This document shows, piece by piece, positions 33,013 through 45,321 of a DNA stretch of 64,000 nucleotides (within the stretch, counting starts at the first letter, position 1; every line of letters starts with the position of its first letter). A model generated the notes under the pieces. It saw only the letters and a program-made list of their open reading frames with translations. It searched no databases and was not told the DNA's origin. The translations under genes and the position numbers were made by a program. The stretch is from Coniella vitis (Eukaryota > Ascomycota > Sordariomycetes > Diaporthales > Schizoparmaceae): positions 3,162,001 to 3,226,000 of the forward strand of contig WUJK01000004.1 of the NCBI GenBank assembly GCA_011317545.1, read 5' to 3'.

Positions 33013-34614
33013 ATGGCCTCTGGCACCATGCTTTCCAACGCCACCCTCCAGCGCCCGCGAGCCATTTTCACCCTCGGCATCCTCACCCTCTGCGTTACGC
33101 TCCTCTTGTCCTATGAGCGCCTTCGCAGCTACGCCTTCGGCTCCTTTCCTGACCTTGTTGTGCCGTCCACTACCGATGAGCACGCCGGTGATATTGTTAT
33201 TTCCAAGACAGACAAGCTCGTCTACCAGTTCGTCACGGACAATATCGGCACCATCTCATACGGCACTGCCATGCGCCCACACCTCAAGGATATGCCCGAG
33301 CTTGCCATTGCCACGCTGCCCGAGCGCTTCATTCCCAGCGTCAACAGCCAAGCTACGACTACAGACGAGGGCGACAGCGCATCCGCGCGCAGACTCATCA
33401 TCATCGGCGACGTCCACGGACAGAAAAAGGCACTCGAGGACCTCTTGGCAAAACTAGAGTTTGACAACCACAATGGAGACCACCTCATTTTCACAGGCGA
33501 CCTGGTCAACAAAGGGCCTGACTCTGCCGGTGTCGTGGCCATGGCCATGGAACTAGGCGCGCACAGCGTTCGCGGCAACCACGAAGACCGCGTCCTGCTC
33601 GCACACGCCGCCATGAACAAGAGGACTAAGCTCTCCCCCACCGAGGCCGAGGCGTCGCTCAAGGCGTTTGAAGCCTTCCAGACGAAGGAGGGCGAGGAAT
33701 CGGACGCATTCAGCGCGCTCAAGGCATACCAAGCGGCAGAGGATGCTCTGTCCAAGGGCGACCAGGGCGATCGCGCGACGGCGCAGGCGCTCTCGGACGA
33801 GCAGATTGAGTGGTTGTCTGCGCTGCCGCTTATCCTGCGCATTGGATCTATACCGCTTGGCGCAGAACAGCCTGCTTTGGATGACGTCCTTGTCGTGCAC
33901 GCCGGCCTGGTGCCAAAAGTCCCGCTTGAGGCGCAGGATCCCTGGGCCGTCATGAATATGCGGACGATTACGTACCCCATTGACGAGATTCGTCGAGAGG
34001 CCATGAAGAAGTTCTTGCTTGAAAAGGCAAAAGCGCAGAGCGAGGGCAAAGGCACTAAGGCGCGCCTCAAGGCCATCCAAGATGTGGATGGCGATTTGAT
34101 CAGTTCGGAGCTGAAAAAGATGTCGATATCGCAAGGGTTCGAGCTTGGGGTACATACCAATGATGTTGGACTACCAAGCGAATCTCGCGACGGCCAGCCC
34201 TGGTACGAAGAGTGGAGCGCATACCAAGCAATGTTGGCTGGTAACAAGCACAGCACAATAAAGAAGGATGTGGTTGACGTCCATATCGACGAAGACGAGG
34301 AAGAAAATATGACCGAGGACGAAGAGGATGACTGGGAGGACGATCAAGTCGAAGAACCTCAAGAACCTCAAGAACCTACCCTGTCAGAAACGGCAGGACT
34401 GGCCACCACAGTCGTGTACGGCCACAACGCCAAGAGCGGCCTACAGGTCCCCGAGACGTATAGAGAGGGTAAAAAGGGCTATACCTTTGGCTTGGACACG
34501 GGGTGTGTCTATGGCAGAAGCCTGACTGCGTTGGTGATTGAGTTGCGAAACGGCTCAATCGTGCATGAAATTGTGCAAGTCGACTGCGAAAAGGCAGTCG
34601 ATATGAAGAAATAA
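33013..34614 (+). CDS. Membrane-anchored metallophosphatase, PPN2-like
   Basis: A single exon encodes 533 residues. One hydrophobic segment near residues 18-34 (IFTLGILTLCVTLLLSY) acts as a signal anchor; the rest would face the lumen. The calcineurin-like metallophosphoesterase motifs are in order: IIIGDVHGQKKALEDLL (about 130-146), GDLVNKGPDS (about 163), RGNHEDRVLL (about 187), the VVHAGLVP block (about 295) and VVYGHNAKSGLQ (about 467). This pattern and topology resemble yeast Ppn2, a vacuolar Zn-dependent endopolyphosphatase, so polyphosphate is the likely but unproven substrate. An acidic insertion with EPQEPQEPT, from a 9-nt repeat, lies before the last motif. ATG at 33013 gives the complete anchor; an alternative start at 33028 would change little. 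It is convergent with the CFEM-like gene. Confidence 0.87.
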   Translation: MASGTMLSNATLQRPRAIFTLGILTLCVTLLLSYERLRSYAFGSFPDLVVPSTTDEHAGDIVISKTDKLVYQFVTDNIGTISYGTAMRPHLKDMPELAIATLPERFIPSVNSQATTTDEGDSASARRLIIIGDVHGQKKALEDLLAKLEFDNHNGDHLIFTGDLVNKGPDSAGVVAMAMELGAHSVRGNHEDRVLLAHAAMNKRTKLSPTEAEASLKAFEAFQTKEGEESDAFSALKAYQAAEDALSKGDQGDRATAQALSDEQIEWLSALPLILRIGSIPLGAEQPALDDVLVVHAGLVPKVPLEAQDPWAVMNMRTITYPIDEIRREAMKKFLLEKAKAQSEGKGTKARLKAIQDVDGDLISSELKKMSISQGFELGVHTNDVGLPSESRDGQPWYEEWSAYQAMLAGNKHSTIKKDVVDVHIDEDEEENMTEDEEDDWEDDQVEEPQEPQEPTLSETAGLATTVVYGHNAKSGLQVPETYREGKKGYTFGLDTGCVYGRSLTALVIELRNGSIVHEIVQVDCEKAVDMKK

Positions 34615-35467
34615 TTCTACTTCATTTCCCCTCCTCTTTGCCTCTTTTTTCCCATCCCCTTTGATGCCGGTCTTGATCACCGCATCTACAGGAGACAAAT
34701 TCCGTCGAGATTCAGACACAGGGCGTTCATGCAAAGTTCAGACTAGGGCGTTTGGGAGTTGGGCATATCTGCTGTTGTCTGGGTAGCGTTCCCCGGCGCA
34801 GTATAAAAGGGAACGTCGGCACATTTGATGATGGATAACTTTAGCAAGCATAAACCCGTCCTATACCCATGGTTAGCATCATGATCAAGTTCCTTAGAAC
34901 ATTCTGTTCAATTACACCAATGATTTGAATATGTCGTGGTATACAATCAAGTTGTCCCAAAACTTCTGTGAATGAGCCACGTACATTTGAGTCGATCCAC
35001 GACCCACTCAGCAGTGGGCGTTGCCTCGGCCAGCGTCCACGACAACCGAGATATTCATCCAAAGAGGGCTGGGCTACTGGTGTCTGTAATGAGGAAATTG
35101 TTGATTCTTGTCTGGCCTAGCCAAACATTGTTTCACTAGATTACTATTATATATACAATGTGCTCTAAGTAGCACGCCCATGCCTTCCAGGTTCTTTAAC
35201 CCTTCCCAAGCCATGCAGCTAGTCAGTATCTAGTGCTGTTCCCATGATATCTTCGAGATAAAAGCAAGACCTCCATTTAAACTGCTAAAACTTTTCATAG
35301 GGATCGTAAGAATGGTACATTTTGGGCTCTAGCAGAATGTAGTCTGCGAGCCACAACAAGAGATGAAAAGAAATGTGAGATCGCCGTGGTTGGCAATATA
35401 GCTGGAAATGTCTAGTAAATTGTGTTGGTACAGACTTTTTGTAGTATGCCTCGACTTTTTGTGTTCT
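34615..35467. other. Convergent 3' intergenic region
   Basis: No gene is recognised. It should hold the 3' UTRs of the phosphatase and the CFEM-like gene. Confidence 0.6.
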
Positions 35468-37613
35468 TTACAGAGCAGCAACAACGGCCAGGACGGCAAG
35501 AACCGCAGCACCTGTTCCGGCCTTGCTAGCACCTGCTGTAACAATCGGGCTCGAAGTGGCCTGGGTGGCAGTAGCCGCAGATGTTCCGCTAGCTACACCA
35601 GAAACAATGCTGCCACCAGTGGGGTAAGGCGCACTGCTTCCAGTTGTCTCGTAGGTAGCAACGGGAACAACGCCGACCTCAGTCGTGCTGCTGCCTACAG
35701 AAGTCGTGAGACCAATCTGAGGCACTGTAGCGCTAACGGTAGTTGTGATGGTCGAGCTAGAGCTTGGAATCACTGAACCAGCACTATCGCTGCAGGGGAC
35801 AACAGTTGTAGCAGTAACGACAATAGTTGTCGCCGAGACGCTTGCTGGAATGGTGGCAGTCGTGGTCAGGTACGAGGTTTGGGTCGGGCCAGTGACGACA
35901 GCGGGGTTTCCGGAAGCATAGGCACCGCAGAGACCCTGGAAATACTGAACAGCCTCGGCGACAGTCTCGTCAGAGTCACCGTAAGCATACAGGCACTCGT
36001 AGACGTTGTTCACAAAAGTAGAGTCAGGGCAGTAGCAAGAAGTGTCCGAGTTGTCGACGCAGCCCACAATGTAGTTCCAGGTCGCTATACAAGCGGGAAC
36101 AACGCTGGGGTAGGACAGAGTCGCAGTCGCTGAGGTAGCTGAAGATACGGTGGTAGCAGATTGTTGGACGGGCGATGTACCGGAGGACGTCGACTGCTCA
36201 GGGACAGGAGCTCCGGTCGAGCCCAGACTAGCACCCGAGGGAGAAACAGCTGGCGAAGTCTGAACCGGGGAGGAGCCGGTTTGAGACACAGCGTGCGAAG
36301 TCGTGTACACGGTGGTCTGGGTCTCTGTCACGGGGCAGATGGTAGTGCTGATGGCGACGACAATGGTGGTTGTGGCCTCCTGTCCAGCTGTAGCAGCAGG
36401 GCAGTCGGTGATTGTGCTCGCGCACGAGGTGATGGTGTGGATGGATGTCGAATAAACGGTGCTGGTTCCAATGTAACTTGTGACATAAGTACTCGAAGTC
36501 TCGTAGGTCGTCGATGCCACAGACGAGCTTGCGGATCCTGCAGGAGCAGACTGCGTGACGGGAGAGTTGCCCGAAGTCGTTGTAGCGCTAGAAACTGCCG
36601 CATTAGAACCTGGGGTGCTAGAACCTGGGGTGCTAGAAGCCGGGGCAGACGCCGTCACCGAAGGAGTGGACTGAGAGATCTCGGTCGTGGAGGTGCTGGA
36701 GCCAACGCCACTTGGGCCAGCAGGAGTGGTGTGGCTGCCACCAGGTACCGAGACAGAAATCAAAGTACCAACAGAAGCCGTTGATCCGTAAGACTTGGTG
36801 TGGCCACCCTGGGAGATGGAAAGGGTCGTTGTTTGGCCACTCGAAGGCTGAGTGGCAGTGGATTGACTGGCGGTCTCCGTTGGCGTGGCCTTGGTGATGG
36901 TGCTAGAGGCCGAGCCACAAGCGAACGAGATACTGGGGACGGAGATTGAGCAGGTCGAGGAGGCCTTGGGAATGCTGGACCCGGTTTGTCCAGAGGGGTA
37001 GACGACAGTGACGTTCTTGGCGCCGGCGCACTGCGAGTTCTTGACCGTAGAGCCTTGCGAGGAGCATGCAGCGCGCTGCTTGCAGCTGGAGCCGTCAGAC
37101 ATGGTGTACTGGAACTCGAGGTCGCAGTCGTACTCTGTGTAAATGCTAAAGCTGTCGACGGTAAAGGAGGAAATATCGTCCGAGTCAGAACCACTTGACG
37201 AGCTTCCAGAGCTAGAGCTGCCAGCACTGGAGCATCCAAAGCCAAACGACGAAGAAGAGTCGTGGCCACAAGACCCGCCAATCGAGTTGGAGGAGCGGGA
37301 GGCATAGCGACCGCTGAGCGCACGCTTGCCAAAGCCGCCATCTCCACTTAAACACTCGGCATTGTCAAAGTAAAGACCTCCATAGGAGCCGAATGAAGAG
37401 CCAGGCGTCAGGCCGCTGAAGCCCGAGAAGCCCGAGGACTGCTGAGAGTTGCATTGGTTGTTGCTGTTGCCAGTGCAAGAGTATCCACCAACATCGTTGA
37501 AGCTCTGCAAAAATCACAATGTTAGTCGAAGTTCAAGGTACCGAGTAAGGCGAGAATAGACTTACCGTTGCTGAGGCTGTAGCCACAAGGGCGAAGAGGG
37601 GGAAAGACTTCAT
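35468..37613 (-). CDS. GPI-anchored cell-surface protein with a CFEM-like domain
   Basis: Two exons (37613-37566, 37504-35468) give 694 residues. Exon 1 encodes the signal peptide MKSFPLFALVATASA. The N-terminal third is Gly/Ser-rich with scattered Cys (GGYSCTGNSNNQCNS, GSSCKQRAACSSQG). A long Ser/Thr-rich stalk follows, with a 15-nt tandem repeat (36605-36634, STPGS). At about residues 482-545 a CFEM-like block reads PACIATWNYIVGCVDNSD, CYCPDSTFVNNVYECLYAYG and AVQYFQGLCGAY. It shows six cysteines rather than eight. A second Ser/Thr region ends in a hydrophobic tail (GAAVLAVLAVVAAL) preceded by small residues, as for GPI attachment. Family role: CFEM proteins bind haem or act at the wall; with missing cysteines that function is uncertain. 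The exon junction falls right after the signal peptide. Confidence 0.85.
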
Positions 37614-40600
37614 TATTGTGGTATTCTGGTTATCGCTGGGTGTTTTTTTGGTTTTGGTTTTTTTCCTCTTGGAAGGGATTGTCTCTGATCGTGAGTTCGT
37701 GCTTGATCCACCAAGCGAGTGTGAATTTTGGGTCAGTCCAAATATTGCAAGGTACTCGATACCGTTGTATTTTGAATGGAGGCAAGAAAGCGAGTGGCCT
37801 TGGATCCTAATAGAAGAGAAGCTGGTTTAGAGCCAGAAAGAACAAGTGGTGGAAAGAAAATGAAAAGAATTCCTATTGGAAAGGACTTTTGACAGAGGGA
37901 TGGGATGATGGGAGAGAAAACCCGCGTGAGAAACGGACCAGACGCAAGATAGATATATATCAACAGGATCACGGCGCCAAGCAGGAGGGCTACGCTGGCG
38001 TTGGGCGTTTTGATGGGGTGTGGATGTGGTGTTGCATGGCGGCAAGGATGGCGGCTTTGGGGGACATTTCCGCCGCACAGGAGTCCTTGTCGATTTGGCA
38101 AGCTGCAGCTCCATCCATGGGGCCGGCGTGGGTCGAGCGGCGTCAAGGAGGAGGAGGAGAAGGTAGAGGGGCTGCCCTGTTCCCACAGCCGGTTGCATGC
38201 GCTTGGCACTCTCGGTCTTGCTGGGCCCTAGTAGTTTGTTTCCTCAGCGTGTTTCGTTTCCTGCAGGCCCTGATCCATGAATTCATTCATCGGTTCAAAG
38301 CCGTGCACCTGTCATGGCGGAGGAATAGGGACGGGTCGACAGGCCGTCTCTGGTAGCCCTCAGCTACTGTTTATACGACGTGGTCACTATCAGTCCTGCA
38401 CAGATCGGTGGCTTGACAAAGCAGATGCTCTGAGAAGAGCAACGGCAAAGGTCGTGCCGCCGAGCTGCTGGCTTGGATCAATGCCTCTTCTTTTGTTGAT
38501 CTGATCAGTGCGCTCGGTTCCTGGGATCATCATCGGCCAATGTGAAGGGTACCACATGGCTTCTGGGCGTAAGAAGAATCCAGGAGCCGGGGTGACCAAT
38601 CCCATCAAACAAAGAGCTCAGACTTTGCCGACCTTGTCATAGCAAGAACAGCCGTCGGTCCATGCGCGCGGTTCGGGCCCCATGCCTTCCCTCTCGCTCA
38701 AAGCAGTGCAGTCTGGCAGGAGCAGGATTATGGGCGGCTCGTGTCCGTCCATTCTGGGAAGTGGCTTCCCTCCCCACCCCAGTGCGGCCCCTGATACAGA
38801 CCTGAGCTAGTCCCGCTACGGCATGGGCTGGCAGGGTGCAATAGGGGCAGTGGACAGGGGGTGCTGCCAAACTTTGGCTAATACTATGTAAGTTGCGCGA
38901 GCTTGACATTCTGGGGTCCGCCAAGAGCTTCCAGAGCCCCAGTGGCTGCTCAGCGAAGCAGCCTCCCGGTTTTCCCTTGTCCTTTTTCTGGTGTTGTTTT
39001 CTCTGGGTAATGATGGGTGGTCTGCTAGATACGGTCGCGCCTTGGTCGATTCCGGTCTGTGTCGGCTTGGTCCTGGCCTTCAGTCCCCATCTTTTCTTCC
39101 TTGCCGGACCTGTTCGAAGGAGCAGTGTTCTATTGTCGGCATAAAAGAACCCTCCAAGCAGGTACGATGCCAGAAATATCTCATGAGCGTTCGAAATATA
39201 GAACATAGTACTCTACCATGATGCACACAATGGTAATAATGCACAAGTTTTGCTGGTAGGCTATCGTTTCGTGTCCTGCGAGCGGGTTGCAGCGCATCAC
39301 GGTTGGGACCCGCCTGGGATGGCACGTTGGTCGGCAGCAGATCCCCAACCTTAACATCAACCTTGAAGGTTACCGAGAGCCCTGGCCAATAATCCCCGGA
39401 AAGACGTGAAGGTGGACCGCCCAGTGGCCAGAAAGAGACAGTGTGAAACAGACTCAGCCACCAGGGGCTCAAAGCGTGCACCTACATAGCACTTACTATG
39501 TAGGAGCTTCTTACAAGTAAGTACCTTTTCTTTGCTTATCTGCGGTGACTTGCGCATGGTCTGCTATCCACAGTACATGGACGCCGTTTTCTCCGGAGGG
39601 GCGCGCTAATGCAGGTACAGAGCGCACCTTCTCGGTCTCAAACCCCTCTCTCCTCCTGCTTATTGAATATCCTGTGCCTGCTGCTATAGCGCACCATCCT
39701 ATACTATGTAGCAGTCGACTTCGTAAACATGCGAACATTCTGCGAACCATCCCGCTCGCTTCTCGGAGCCTTTTCCTCTTTCACCACTGCAGAACCTGTA
39801 GCTCAATGCCCTATGAATTGTTTGCTCCTACCCTGAACTCCCAATCCGGGCTGCCCATCGAAGCGGTCTGCTCTTTTCAATCATGCCAGAACCACATGGG
39901 CATGCACACCATTCTTCGCTTCTTTGTGCTCTGTCAAAGATCTCGTATTCTCTCCGTTACCCCCTGTGTCTTTTGGCCTCGATCATTTCACACGTGCTAT
40001 CTGTCAAGTGTCGTCGGCTCATGCCTTTGTCTTTTGAGTATAGCACATGCACAGCACAGTTCATCAACGCATCCCACCGCTATCACCTTTACGCAAAGAC
40101 ATGCCGCGGACGTGATTTGCAGTCATCGCACCACTTTCCGGGATATGTCTTTGTCATTCTGCTCTAGCAGCTGGTGGCCGAGGCAAAACTGACAAACTTC
40201 TGAACTAATTGGTGATGAGTCGCTCTCAGCTGGCTTCTTTCCCAAAGGGTTGTGCGGCTAAAAAGAAAGAAACGGGGCGGGGGTGCACCCTGCTGGCTTG
40301 CGTTTCAGGTCTTGCCTTGCCATCCGACTCTAGTGATGACTAGGATCACTGGCACTCACTAATGCTACTCACTCCAGTGCGTGTCGGCAGAATACTGAGA
40401 GATAGGGTGTACCGACTGTTCCCTACTCGCTGGTTTTCGGGCCAAGACGCGGAGCCAGCATTTTTAAGCTCATTGACAAAATACAATCAGATGAGCATGG
40501 GATGGCAGAACATGCCTCATACCACGATGCATCTGCTCCTTTCGAACTTTCTCTAGATAGCGCGATGTTAGGGACAGATCGAGATGCTGCCTGATATATT

Positions 40601-42256
40601 CAGAATCAGCCAAAGTACCTTCGAATTTAACGCCGCTACGACACCGCGACTCAGGGGACTTGCTCAGTCTAGAACTGCTCCACTCACTCACTTCCCGCCC
40701 ACATCCAGTAAAGCGTAGACAAAGCCGACGTCATGATTGCAAAGAGAAATATCATAGCGAACCTTGAGTCTACTATGTATCCTATTCAGTTAGTTCTGTG
40801 CAGAGTCGTGGTTTCTTTCTGTGACAAAGTGTTTGTGGCTGCTGACTCGCTGTGGAATCTAGAACTCCCAAGTCACTGAAAAAGTTGACCAAGAGAGAAA
40901 GAAAACAGTCTAAAAGAACCTTCAGACCCCGGAGGAAAAAAGAAAAAAGTCTACTCAGGGAGGATCTGCAGTTGCCAGACTCGCATACTTTGGCATGACG
41001 TCTCAACATACATCCGAGATTCTGCTGGCAATGGCGCTCACTCATTGTTGCTGATATCCTTGGGCCACTGATGCGAGGTCGGATAGCACCCAGAGATGCT
41101 TATCAGTGGGCGGCTAAACATATCCACGATATCAATTGTATTAAAGAATGATCATAACAGAAAGACGGTTGCTTCGGCTGAGAACCTTGGAATGCCGCGA
41201 GAACTTGGTTAGATGCAGAACCCATGATTTACAACCATCTCGTCGCTCAAATCTCACGTCACAAATCAAAACCACAAGATACTACAAGTTATAAACATAC
41301 ATTATAGCACTCCAGCCAAACATACATTACAAGCTTCACGCATTCATCCATTCGTATTGTTGCAAGTTTCTATTCCCACAAACATGAGACTGTGACAACC
41401 TTTCTACACAAAGTTCGTATCTGCAAGGTCCGTATCAAATGGAACCGAAAACTACCCTTCCTTCCGACATCCTGCCGACCTCCTTCATGCCCCAGACAAG
41501 AATGGGTCCGTTCCGAAAATGGGCAGCGCTTACTCTCCATTGCAACCAATGCCATCTTTCCGCTCCACGAACCGCCACTCCTCAAGCTGCTCGTTTCTAC
41601 GAGTTCTCAGTTCTTCACAGGTTTATCATGCGCGATATTGGAAACGTTCACCCTCAAGTAATGTCATGGCTTGCACCCGAGGCTATTGCGGTCCAGAGAC
41701 ATGTCAAGTGCATACCGCACATTGCGCAATTCAACAAATCCATGATAAGTATGCAGCAAATTCACGTGAAGGCAAATGTTGAACAAGGAAAGCATCAATA
41801 ACGCGATGCCTTGCTTTTCACAAGACTTGGAAATTGTTCGTTTATGGAATACGAGAGCCCGCCCCAGCCTTGTGGTAAGAAGAAGAATCCCTTTGGTCAT
41901 ATTGAACTTGTATTATATTACTACCTAAGTACCTAGGTAAGCATCACAAGGGGGGAGCAGCCGAAACAGCACTTGAGAGCTGGCAGCATTGTAAAATTGG
42001 CTTCTGTCCTTCTTTCAGGCCACTGAGGTCAGCCAGAGTTGCATCAACAAAGTACACCAACGATGAGCACGCCACACAAAGTTTGCCGAGTCCTCGCAGT
42101 TGGCGGCCGGACATCACGGTTTTTATTCTTAGAATTGGTGCTGAAGATCTGTGCTGTGACGGGGCAGCCAACTGCGGTGCAGTAGTGGACAAACAGCAGT
42201 TTGATCTGCTATTTCCATTGACTGTGATTGGTTTCCTAGAATAACCTCCATTATCA
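37614..42256. other. 4.6-kb region without a recognised gene
   Basis: The first 500 nt are the promoter of the CFEM-like gene. No open frame farther on has protein character. Four TACATAGTA-type motifs lie here (38882, 39494, 39702, 40771), one of them inside a perfect inverted repeat at 39481-39504. Confidence 0.45.
39481..39504. repeat. Perfect inverted repeat built on the TACATAGTA motif
   Basis: CCTACATAG (39481-39489) and CTATGTAGG (39496-39504) are exact complements separated by CACTTA. Confidence 0.85.
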
Positions 42257-44346
42257 TCAACCGCTGCCTTGCATTCTCCGTAACCTCTCTTCGGCTGCCC
42301 GCGCTCTCCTTTCCCTCTCAAGCCTCATCCTTTGCTCGGGTGTCAGTCCACGCACTTCCTCTTGTCTCTTCTCCTCGGCGCTCTTGTCGGCACCGCTACC
42401 CAACACACTACCGCCGCCTTTCCTCCGGGCTGCAGCATCACTGACTTTAGGCCCTTCTTTCTTCAGTCGCTCTTCTTCGGCTTTCCTCCTCTCGGCCTCT
42501 TTGCGATCTGCATCCTTTCGTTCACGCTCATCACGCTTGTCGGCATCTTGTTTAGTCATGGGCGGAGGGACCTTGGCTACTTCCCAGTCCCATGCCTTTT
42601 CGCCCAGCTCGTGTCTTGCCACGCGGAATGCATCTCGAGTTGCGCGATCTCCCGCGAGCTCAAACGGAGTCTTGTCGTCACCGTTCAGAATGGTGGGGTC
42701 CGCGCCCCCGCGGGTCAAAAGCCCAGTAACGAGGGGGGCTGAGTTTTGTGCTGCGGCAAGGTGAAGCGGCGTCGGCGCGTGATGGTTTGCAGAAGCAGGC
42801 TGGAATCTGAAATCCGAGCCAAGAGTGTTGGACTTGAAGTATGACAGGAGCGCGGGAAGCTTCGAGCGGCGAATTAGTGCTTGTAATTGCTGTGTGTGTA
42901 GAAGCGCCGTCTCTTCTTCCTCGGTGAGTTTGGTCTGTGCCGGTTTGGACGGTTTGCTCGCTGCAGCTTGCGCCTTTGTAGCCGCTTGTGATGATACAGC
43001 ATTTGGATCTACTGGAAGTATCTCCTTGACCTTTAGTCTGGTAAGTTCGATGAAGGAGCGCATCAGTTCGTTTTGTGTGGCTCTCCTGGTACTGAAGGGG
43101 AATCCGCGGATCCGAGGATCGTTTGCCCGCAGCACCTGACCTTCGTACGGCCCAAACAGAGTGCGACGATTTGTTACCCCTGTGGCTCGGATAAAGAGGA
43201 GGTCCGATGTATCCAAGAGACCCTTCCAGTCGTTGAGAAGCTGCCGCACATCGTCCACAAGTGCTTGTTCATTGTACCGTCGCAGAGTTGAACCAGCAGA
43301 ATGTGCAGCTCCCTTGGCATTGTCGTTTGCGGACTGTGAGCCACCTTGCTTTCGCCGTGTTGTATAGCGGTGGAATGTCTTGTGGGCGAGGACCGTGGCT
43401 TCGCGGTTCATGGGCCCCGGCCCATTCTTTGCCGATCTAGGTGCAAGAGCGACCACCATCGCGGCGAAATGGCCTCCTCCAATCATGCAGAGGAAGATGT
43501 GTGGCCCGTTGTAGGCAATGGGAGGCAGCGTTCCATCCTTGGCCACTTTTGGCAGTGTGAGTGGTGGTAATTGCCGCTTCCTGATGGCCTCTAGTATCTG
43601 ACCCTCTTTTTCCAGCTCCTCGTTTGTAAAGAGCACTCTGTATATCCCAAAGTAGTTATGCTTTGGCAAAAGTGACGAGCTAAACCATATCATCGGGGGT
43701 TTACCAGCGCCTCTCCTTGGACCCCGGTCACCGTCCTCGTCTTGTTCGCCCTGCGGCTTTGTCTTGTCTGCCAGTGTTGCCTGCTTTCGGAGCAGTGCTG
43801 CCAGAGTCGAGTCTTTTCTGTCGCCATCTCCTCCATCATCCGAGTCTTCTGAATCTGAACCAGATAGACTCTCGTCGAGATCTCCAATCAGCTTCTCGAA
43901 CTCGTTCTCGGTGACGGGCTTTTGACCGCGCAGCTTCTGCTTGAGGTTATAGTGATGGAGATCTGATTTTTGGTGGCCGCGCTGGTCGAGAACCGATGAG
44001 AACGTAAGTGCGCACAACGAGCAGGCTTGCGCGCCTACTGCAGCTGGGCTCTCTGACCCTGGTGTGGGCGAAGAGGAGTTGCGGCGCACATCGTCGTCGG
44101 AGATAGGAGAGGACGTCGCAGTATCGATCTGCACTTGGCTATCTGCTGCATCTGTCGGTTTGGGTAGCAGGGTATCCAGGACACCCTCAGAGAGGAGATC
44201 GTAAACTGTGCAGGTTGTGCCAATGTGTTAGCGATGCGTTTGCTATTTGCTCGGCAAAGGCGTTTGGGTGTCAATTTATCTCGGGACGTACCATACAGCG
44301 GACGCCGGAGGACGTCGTCCTGAGCACGCTTCTGTGCGCTCTCCAT
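42257..44346 (-). CDS. VMS1: Vms1 / ANKZF1, peptidyl-tRNA hydrolase of ribosome quality control
   Basis: Two exons (44346-44292, 44205-42257) give 667 residues; the junction restores RRPLYVYDLLSEGVLDTL. A C2H2 zinc finger (CSLCALTFSSVLDQRGHQ) lies near residue 80. The VLRF1 catalytic domain, about 190-360, has FLCMIGGGHFAAMVV and the signature FHRYTTRRKQGGSQSANDN; the Gln in GGSQS corresponds to the residue required for peptidyl-tRNA cleavage. An ankyrin pair (PTPLHLAAAQNSAPLV, DKTPFELAGDRATR) follows, then a charged coiled coil and a C-terminal VIM-type p97/Cdc48-binding motif (RRARAAEERLRRMQG). Role: releases nascent chains from stalled 60S subunits and links to Cdc48, also at mitochondria. 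Domain order and length match the family. The intron is 86 nt with donor GTACGT. All expected key residues appear present. Confidence 0.94.
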
Positions 44347-45321
44347 TTCAGAATGCTTGTTGGAGCGGCGGTGATTCGTGACGTTGTGAGAGAAATGCTA
44401 TAGCCCCCGTGGGCGGTGTTTAGACGAAAAAACCCCAAATACGAAAATCGGCGCTGTGTGTTCGGTGTGACTGGTCGCTCTTGCGATGATGAAATGCGCT
44501 GGAACCAGGCCCCAAGCAATAGTGGGGAGGGGCTTATCGATAGATGCGCGGGCTGGTCATGCTGAAGTACCCAAGTATATAAGTACCCAATGTACTCCTA
44601 CTATGTATGATAGTACTACATAGTAGCTATCCAACTACCTGCGGTTCGTACCACCTACAGCCGCGAGATCTCCTGCAATATCAAACAACAGAGAAGTATC
44701 ACCACAAAGTCCATGGCTCTACAAGTTTACATATTATCAGGAGGCAGATACCGGGGGGGCTCATACATTGACCCTGAATGTTTCTCAAGTAATTTTGAAG
44801 GTCGAGATCCAAGCGAGGGACACCACGGTGGACAGGGAACTGCTTTGGAGGACCGTGGACGATGTCATCGTGTCGGATCCAACACATACATACGAGGCGC
44901 GCATAGGAATGCATAAGCACGGGCCAAACAAAGCACCTATGGATGTTGTTGGCAGTCCGTGGAACCGGTCCAAGGGCAGGAAGCCGCTTCTTACGTTGGT
45001 CCCCAAGCATCTGGTCACAGAGCCCAACGCCCGAGCGAGCACACCACTCATCGCCCATCGAAATTGCCAACTCACTTGTGCCGCTCTTAAAATGAAATGG
45101 TTTTCAATGTAAATGATGCGGTGGTAGTTTGAGATCAGTTGAATTCAACAGGTCTCTTTTTTCACTTTCAACGAGACTTTGGGCTATTGACTTCCACCAC
45201 GAGATCCATTACTCGTCCACATGTACCAAACCAGAATCCACGATAGCGAGTGCCTCTGGCATGCTCAAACAAACCCCCTTTCTCGAGTGGGCTACGCTGA
45301 GCCAGATGTCTGCATAGACCA
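44347..45321. other. Intergenic region upstream of VMS1
   Basis: No gene is recognised. It contains the VMS1 promoter and two TACATAGTA-type motifs in inverted orientation (44598-44626). Confidence 0.5.
44598..44626. repeat. Inverted pair of the TACATAGTA motif
   Basis: CTACTATGTA (44598-44607) and TACATAGTAG (44617-44626) are exact complements with a 9-nt spacer, so the stretch can form a 10-bp hairpin. Confidence 0.85.

Noticed and set aside
33222..34256. 344-codon open frame antisense to the phosphatase
   Set aside because: A shadow in GC-rich coding DNA; the plus strand carries all metallophosphatase motifs.
36605..36634. 15-nt tandem repeat
   Set aside because: It is an in-frame expansion of the Ser/Thr/Pro stalk of the CFEM-like protein, ordinary for such stalks.
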